Positions 59,957 to 64,000 of a DNA stretch of 64,000 bases are shown here, in pieces. Position 1 is the stretch's first letter; each line of letters starts with the position of its first letter. The DNA is from an uncultured Tateyamaria sp. (GTDB taxonomy: Bacteria; Pseudomonadota; Alphaproteobacteria; Rhodobacterales; Rhodobacteraceae): positions 248,001 to 312,000 of the forward strand of contig NZ_CANNCF010000003.1 of the NCBI RefSeq assembly GCF_947503045.1, in the 5' to 3' direction. A program made the position numbers and the translations under genes. A model generated the notes under the pieces. The model was not told where the DNA came from and made no database searches. It saw only the letters and a list, made by a program, of their open reading frames with translations.

Positions 59957-61504
59957 ATGAACGCTTTGGTCGAACCGCATCACGACGGGGGCCTCTTTGG
60001 CCGTCCGCTGTTCGAAGACCCATCCGCCCGCGCGCTGGCGCGTGTCGGGGTTGTGGATGTGGGGTCGAACTCGGTCCGTCTGGTGGTCTTTGACGGTGCC
60101 GCGCGCAGCCCGGCCTATTTCTACAATGAAAAGATCATGTGTGCCCTGGGGGCGGGTATGTCCGACACCGGGCATCTGAACCCCACGGGCCGTGTCCGCG
60201 CGCTTGGGGCGTTGCGCCGGTTCAAGCATCTCGCCATGGGCATGGGCCTGTCTGATCTGACGGTTGTGGCCACCGCCGCGGTGCGCGACTCCAGCGACGG
60301 GCCGGATTTTTGTGCGGACGTGGAACGCGAAACAGGCCTGTATGTGCGGATCATCGACGGGCGGGAAGAGGCGCGCCTGTCCGCCCAAGGGGTCCTCTTG
60401 GGCTGGCCCGGGTCTTACGGGCTGGTCTGCGACATTGGTGGATCGTCCATGGAACTGGCCGAAATTTCGGGCGGTATCGTGGGGCGGCGTGAAACCTCGG
60501 ACCTTGGCCCGCTCAAGCTGCAGACGGTCAAGGGCGGCAAAAAGGGGCGCACCGCCCATATCAAAGCCACGATGGAGCGGCTGGAGGCCGCCATGGGTGC
60601 GCAGCGCGACCGCCTGTTTCTGGTGGGCGGGTCGTGGCGGGCCATCTGCAAGGTCGACATGCACCGACGCGGCTATCCGCTGCAGGTGCTGCACGAATAC
60701 CGCATGACCCCAAAAGCTGTGCGCCAGACCGCCAAATTTATCGCCAAGCACGAAGATCACGAGGCCCTGCGCGCCGCCTGCGGCATCTCTTCCACCCGGA
60801 TGGCGCTGGTGCCGCTCGCCGCCGAAGTGCTGATGCGGCTGGTCAAGACGTTCAAACCCAAGGACATCGCCATTTCCAGCTATGGCATCCGCGAAGGCAT
60901 GCTGTACGAACAGATGCCTCAGCGCCTGCGCGACCGCGACCCGCTGGTCGAGGCCTGCCGCTTTGCCGAGGCCAAGGACGCGCGCATGCCGGGCTTTGGT
61001 AAGCTGCTCTATGCCTTCATCGAGCCAATCTTCAAATCCGCCCCACCGGCGCGCAAACGACTGATCAAGGCCGCATGCCTGTTGCATGATGTCAGTTGGC
61101 GCGCCCATCCCGACTATCGCGCAGAGGTCTGTTTTGACAACGCCACCCGCGCGAACCTGGGTGGTCTCAAACACGCTGAGCGTATCTTTCTCGGCCTCGC
61201 CTTGCTACACCGCTACACCAACAAGCGCGAAGGCACCCATTTCGAGGGGCTCTACGAACTGGTTGACGACAAGACCAAGCTGGAAGCCGAAGTGCTCGGC
61301 AAGGCCATGCGCTTTGGCGCGATGCTGTGGATGGACAAGGATGCCAAGCTGGGCGAATTCCGCTGGTTCCCGAAAAAGCGTCAGCTGGAACTGCACCTTG
61401 CCCGGGATGCCATGCCGCTGTTCGGTGAAGTGGCAGAAGCGCGGCTGAACTCGCTGGCCGACTCGCTTCAGGCCGAGGTCACAGTCAAACAGCGCAAGCG
61501 CTAG
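59957..61504 (+). CDS. ppx: Exopolyphosphatase Ppx/GppA family
   Basis: Removes phosphate from polyphosphate ends, and may act on pppGpp. The 515-residue protein has the actin-like ATPase fold: VGVVDVGSNSVRLVVFD (phosphate 1), VVATAAVRDSSDGPDF and VCDIGGSSMELAEIS (phosphate 2). The C-terminal extension (AACLLHDVSWRAHPDYRAEVCFDNA) is the HD-like domain seen in long Ppx. Together with ppk it sets the polyphosphate level. Confidence 0.95.
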   Translation: MNALVEPHHDGGLFGRPLFEDPSARALARVGVVDVGSNSVRLVVFDGAARSPAYFYNEKIMCALGAGMSDTGHLNPTGRVRALGALRRFKHLAMGMGLSDLTVVATAAVRDSSDGPDFCADVERETGLYVRIIDGREEARLSAQGVLLGWPGSYGLVCDIGGSSMELAEISGGIVGRRETSDLGPLKLQTVKGGKKGRTAHIKATMERLEAAMGAQRDRLFLVGGSWRAICKVDMHRRGYPLQVLHEYRMTPKAVRQTAKFIAKHEDHEALRAACGISSTRMALVPLAAEVLMRLVKTFKPKDIAISSYGIREGMLYEQMPQRLRDRDPLVEACRFAEAKDARMPGFGKLLYAFIEPIFKSAPPARKRLIKAACLLHDVSWRAHPDYRAEVCFDNATRANLGGLKHAERIFLGLALLHRYTNKREGTHFEGLYELVDDKTKLEAEVLGKAMRFGAMLWMDKDAKLGEFRWFPKKRQLELHLARDAMPLFGEVAEARLNSLADSLQAEVTVKQRKR

Positions 61505-61537
61505 GCGCAGGACACCTGCGCCTTACGGGCCCGGTGA

Positions 61538-61897
61538 TCAAAGCTCGATCTGACCGTCGCTGTCCGGTTCCGGCAGCGGATCTTCTTGCGGGGGTTTGCG
61601 CCGAATGATGATGTCACCATTGTCCAGCATCTCGGGCGGCTCGTAGACGCTCCAGTCTTCGACCTCGTCCAGCAGGTCACGCAAGGCAGGGCCCATCTGG
61701 GCGGTAAAGTCGCGCAGGGCCGGGCCAAACTCTTCGGCGAGCCCCTGCAGGTCTTCCAGCGCCGGTTCCATCTCGCGCATCAGCCCTTCCATCAGCATCT
61801 GCGCGCCGCGTTCCATCAGCGACAGGCTGTCCTCTTCCCCTTGCGCATAGGCAGGGGGCGCGAGCCCGAGCGATACAATCAGGATCAGACGTTTCAT
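61538..61897 (-). CDS. Secreted small protein of unknown function
   Basis: The 119-residue product begins MKRLILIVSLGLAPPAYAQG, a signal peptide, and the mature part is acidic and helical (LSLMERGAQMLMEGLMREMEPALEDLQGLAEEFGPALRDFTAQMGPALRDLLDEVEDWS) with two similar PALxDL segments. The C-terminus is IIIRRKPPQEDPLPEPDSDGQIEL. Similar proteins are widespread in Roseobacters but I know no function. ATG 61897 removes a spurious N-terminal extension. Confidence 0.75.
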   Translation of the reverse strand: MKRLILIVSLGLAPPAYAQGEEDSLSLMERGAQMLMEGLMREMEPALEDLQGLAEEFGPALRDFTAQMGPALRDLLDEVEDWSVYEPPEMLDNGDIIIRRKPPQEDPLPEPDSDGQIEL

Positions 61898-61914
61898 GCC
61901 CTTAATATGGGCCT

Positions 61915-62916
61915 TCACAGCGCAATATCCAAGCTGACCGGAAAATGATCCGACGCAGTGACCAGCGCGTCGCGCAACATCGGTTGCGCCCAGCACTCCG
62001 GATCGTCAAGTGGATGCCAGATCCGCCACCTCCCGTCGCGCGCGGCCAAATCGGGCGAGACCATGATGTAATCCAGCAGCGCCTGCAAAAACCGTTTTTC
62101 CTGCCTGATCCAGAACCGGGCGGTGGTGGGCGCTGCCCCGAGGCGGCGTTGCAGGGCAGTGCGGGCATGGGGGTCAAACAGCGTGGTCGCCCCGTCCCCC
62201 AGAATGATCTCGACCGACGAGCGGCCAAAAAGGTGTTCGTATTCGTCCAGCCCCGGCCCATCATTCAGATCGCCCATCAGCATCAGCGGCGTGCCCTGAT
62301 CCAGATGGGCCGCGATACGGGCGCGCAGCCAGATCGCCTGGGCCAGTTGCTTGCGCCGGTTGGCAATCGAGATGCGCAGCACCTCGTCCCGGTTTGTCGC
62401 GCCATGAGGCGCCTTGGATTTCAGGTGCGCTCCGATCATGCGGAATTGAAAGCCTGCCGCCGTCTCAATCGCCAGTTCAAGCGGCGGTTTGGAGAACACG
62501 ACGCGGTCCTGCGTCGCATCAATGTCGAGATCAATGGCAAAGGCGTCGTCAAATGCTGGCGCGCCCGCATGGGTCTGCGGGTCATGGCGCGCGCGCATCA
62601 CATCCGGATCGTAAAGTAGCGCAATTTCCTGCTGCGTGTCGTTGGCAAAGCCGATGATCGCCTTGCGCGCGCGCAGGCCGGCATGGCTGGCAAAGGTCTC
62701 AAGCGCGGGCACGGCACTGCGGCTGCGGCTGTCATCGGGGGCCTCGATCACCATCACCGCATCTGCATCCAAAGCGCGAAAGACGACCCCAAGTGCCGCG
62801 ATCTGATCGGCCCGCGTCACGTCATGGCGCGACGACCACCCGCCATCATCCAGCAGGCTGCCATCATCGGCAAACAGGCTGTTCATCCACTCGATGTTAT
62901 AGGTGGCGATGCGCAT
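61915..62916 (-). CDS. Endonuclease/exonuclease/phosphatase (EEP) family protein
   Basis: The 333-residue protein has the EEP fold: MRIATYNIEWMNSLF with the metal-binding Asn, VMVIEAPDDSR with a likely Glu, MIGAHLKSKAPHG, LMLMGDLNDGPG with Asp and Asn, and ITASDHFPVSLDI-like ending (TASDHFPVSL) with the catalytic Asp-His. Members cut DNA, phosphoinositides or sphingomyelin; substrate here is unknown. Its start overlaps the stop of the TerB-J gene (TGATG). Confidence 0.87.
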   Translation of the reverse strand: MRIATYNIEWMNSLFADDGSLLDDGGWSSRHDVTRADQIAALGVVFRALDADAVMVIEAPDDSRSRSAVPALETFASHAGLRARKAIIGFANDTQQEIALLYDPDVMRARHDPQTHAGAPAFDDAFAIDLDIDATQDRVVFSKPPLELAIETAAGFQFRMIGAHLKSKAPHGATNRDEVLRISIANRRKQLAQAIWLRARIAAHLDQGTPLMLMGDLNDGPGLDEYEHLFGRSSVEIILGDGATTLFDPHARTALQRRLGAAPTTARFWIRQEKRFLQALLDYIMVSPDLAARDGRWRIWHPLDDPECWAQPMLRDALVTASDHFPVSLDIAL

Positions 62917-63596
62917 CAGGTGGCGCTGGCCCGGATGTCTTCCCAGGCGCGGTTGATGTCGATCATACGTTTTTCGGCCAGCCGGACCGCCTCTTCGGGC
63001 ACACCGCGGGCCATCATTGCATCCGGGTGGTTTTCACGCACCAGCTTGCGCCAGATGGCGCGCATGTCCTCAAGATCCATATCCGGTGTGACCCCCAGAA
63101 CCGAATAGGGATCAGGCACCGCGTCCGGCACAAAACGCGCGCGCAGGCCGCGAAACTCGACATCCGGAATCCCGAAAATCTGCGCCACCTGCTCCAGAAA
63201 GGCATCCTCGTTTGGGTGGTAGAACCCATCCGCCATGGCGATGTGGAACAACCCCTCCATCAGATCGGTCAGGGTTTCGGGCTGTTCAGAGAACATGGAA
63301 TGGATGCGCGTTGCGTATTCCTCGAACCCCGCCACGTCCTGGCGGGCCAGGTTGAACACCCGCGCCGCCCCCGCCTCGTCCTGTGCCGCGATGTGAAAGA
63401 CGTCGCGAAAGGCGGTGACCTCGTCGCGGGTCACGTGTCCGTCGGCCTTGGCCATCTTGGCCCCCAGCGCGATCACGGCGATGGCAAATGCGACGCTGCG
63501 CTCTGGTGGCGCGCGCAAACGGTCAAAGATCGCCGTCAGACCCTCGCCCGCGGACAGGGCGGCCAGCGCGTCGGATATACGGGTCCAAAGTGACAT
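62916..63596 (-). CDS. TerB-J domain protein (DjlA-like)
   Basis: The 226-residue protein joins a TerB-like helical domain (SVAFAIAVIALGAKMAKADGHVTRDEVTAF...FHIAMADGFYHPNEDAFLEQVAQIFGI) and a C-terminal J domain (DPYSVLGVTPDMDLEDMRAIWRKLVRENHPDAM) with the HPD motif. It resembles DjlA without the membrane helix. J domains stimulate Hsp70 ATPase. It precedes the EEP gene, with a one-base overlap. Confidence 0.88.
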   Translation of the reverse strand: MSLWTRISDALAALSAGEGLTAIFDRLRAPPERSVAFAIAVIALGAKMAKADGHVTRDEVTAFRDVFHIAAQDEAGAARVFNLARQDVAGFEEYATRIHSMFSEQPETLTDLMEGLFHIAMADGFYHPNEDAFLEQVAQIFGIPDVEFRGLRARFVPDAVPDPYSVLGVTPDMDLEDMRAIWRKLVRENHPDAMMARGVPEEAVRLAEKRMIDINRAWEDIRASAT

Positions 63597-63648
63597 GAGC
63601 CAAGCTTATAGGCCAAGCCGGGGCCGCATGTTAGCCAAGATTGGGGTC

Positions 63649-64000
63649 TCAGAGCAGCTTTTGCATCAGGATCAGGTCGAGCCACTGCCCGCCCTTGCGG
63701 CCGACCTCGGGCATCTGCGCGACCGTGTCAAAGCCCATCGCGGCGTGAAAGGCGATGGCGTTGGGATTCGCGCTGCTGACGGCACCGATCATCGCGTGAT
63801 GCCCTTCGCTGCGCCCATGATCGAGCAAGGCCTGCATCAGCCTGCGCCCGTCCCCCCGCCCTTGGGCAGAGGGATCAAGCAGGATCGAATGCTCCATCGT
63901 CGCCGCATATCCCGGGCCCGACCGGAACGGGCTGTAAGTGGCAAAGCCGCCCTTGTCCGGCAGCACCAGAAAGGGGCGCGTCGCGATCATTTTCGCTACG
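63649..64000 (-). CDS. GNAT acetyltransferase, phosphinothricin-acetyltransferase-like (5' end beyond window)
   Basis: The visible part is 113 residues from the first Met at 63990, but the frame is open to the right edge. It has the motifs GFATYSPFRSGPGYAATMEHSILLDPSAQGRGDGRRLMQALLDHGRSEGHHAM and NPNAIAFHAAMGFDTVAQMPEVGRKGGQWLDLILMQKLL, typical of the PAT branch. About 50 N-terminal residues normal for the family are missing because of the window edge, so 63990 is unlikely to be the true start. Confidence 0.83.
   Translation of the reverse strand, partial: VAKMIATRPFLVLPDKGGFATYSPFRSGPGYAATMEHSILLDPSAQGRGDGRRLMQALLDHGRSEGHHAMIGAVSSANPNAIAFHAAMGFDTVAQMPEVGRKGGQWLDLILMQKLL

Overview
The window looks like chromosomal DNA from a member of the Rhodobacteraceae (Roseobacter group, Alphaproteobacteria). 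The evidence is high GC outside two AT-richer patches, a class I PHA operon with PhaR/PhaP, ThyX, SdhE, HdaA, a short alphaproteobacterial-type prolyl-tRNA synthetase, two VPLPA-CTERM proteins, and palindromic intergenic repeats of a kind common in this family. I see no tRNA or rRNA gene, CRISPR array, transposase or integrase.

Layout. 1-301: C-terminus of a VPLPA-CTERM surface protein. 0.4-9.3 kb: nitrogen-compound cluster with two amino-acid-type ABC permeases, two glutamine-synthetase-like ligases flanking a class I amidotransferase, a FAD amine oxidoreductase, a DegT-type aminotransferase and a class IV aminotransferase. 9.3-15.8 kb: polyhydroxybutyrate genes phaR, phaP, phaC, phaZ, interrupted by an epimerase/LysR divergent pair; exact CTGC-N3-GCAG operators mark PhaR control. 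16.5-20.1 kb: hydrolases, including a four-gene translationally coupled operon. 20.2-22.3 kb: ArsR-SRPBCC regulator, MAPEG, GNAT and a small protein. 22.6-24.5 kb: thrS. 24.7-27.3 kb: bufferin operon bufA1-bufB-bufC-doxX, a modified peptide for copper handling. 28.2-29.6 kb: AT-rich gene for a nucleoside-deoxyribosyltransferase/TIR-like protein, a possible defence effector, bracketed by perfect hairpins. 29.6-33.0 kb: thyX, then a surface lipoprotein with its Slam-type outer-membrane exporter. 33.1-41 kb: glyoxalase, tandem DUF1194 proteins, MarR, sdhE, XRE, aspartate aminotransferase, MATE pump, zevAB metal transporter. 41-45 kb: three hydrolases and a second VPLPA-CTERM protein. 45.1-47.1 kb: parE. 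47.1-48 kb: accessory patch with a small CxxC protein and at least six hairpins. 48-64 kb: thioesterase, HExxH lipoprotein, Ldh-family dehydrogenase, lolD/lolC, serine hydrolase, proS, AI-2E-type permease, hdaA, ppk, ppx, a nuclease/phosphatase, a TerB-J protein and a GNAT protein cut by the window edge.

How they fit together. Most genes are housekeeping or ordinary Roseobacter genes. The sections most worth following up are the bufferin operon, the Slam/lipoprotein pair, the hairpin-bracketed TIR-like gene, the PhaR operator set, an 11-bp-phased GTGCAC array between convergent genes, and a 39-bp hairpin element repeated just before two start codons in the glutamine-synthetase cluster. All assignments come from reading the translated sequence and recognising motifs; no database search was run.
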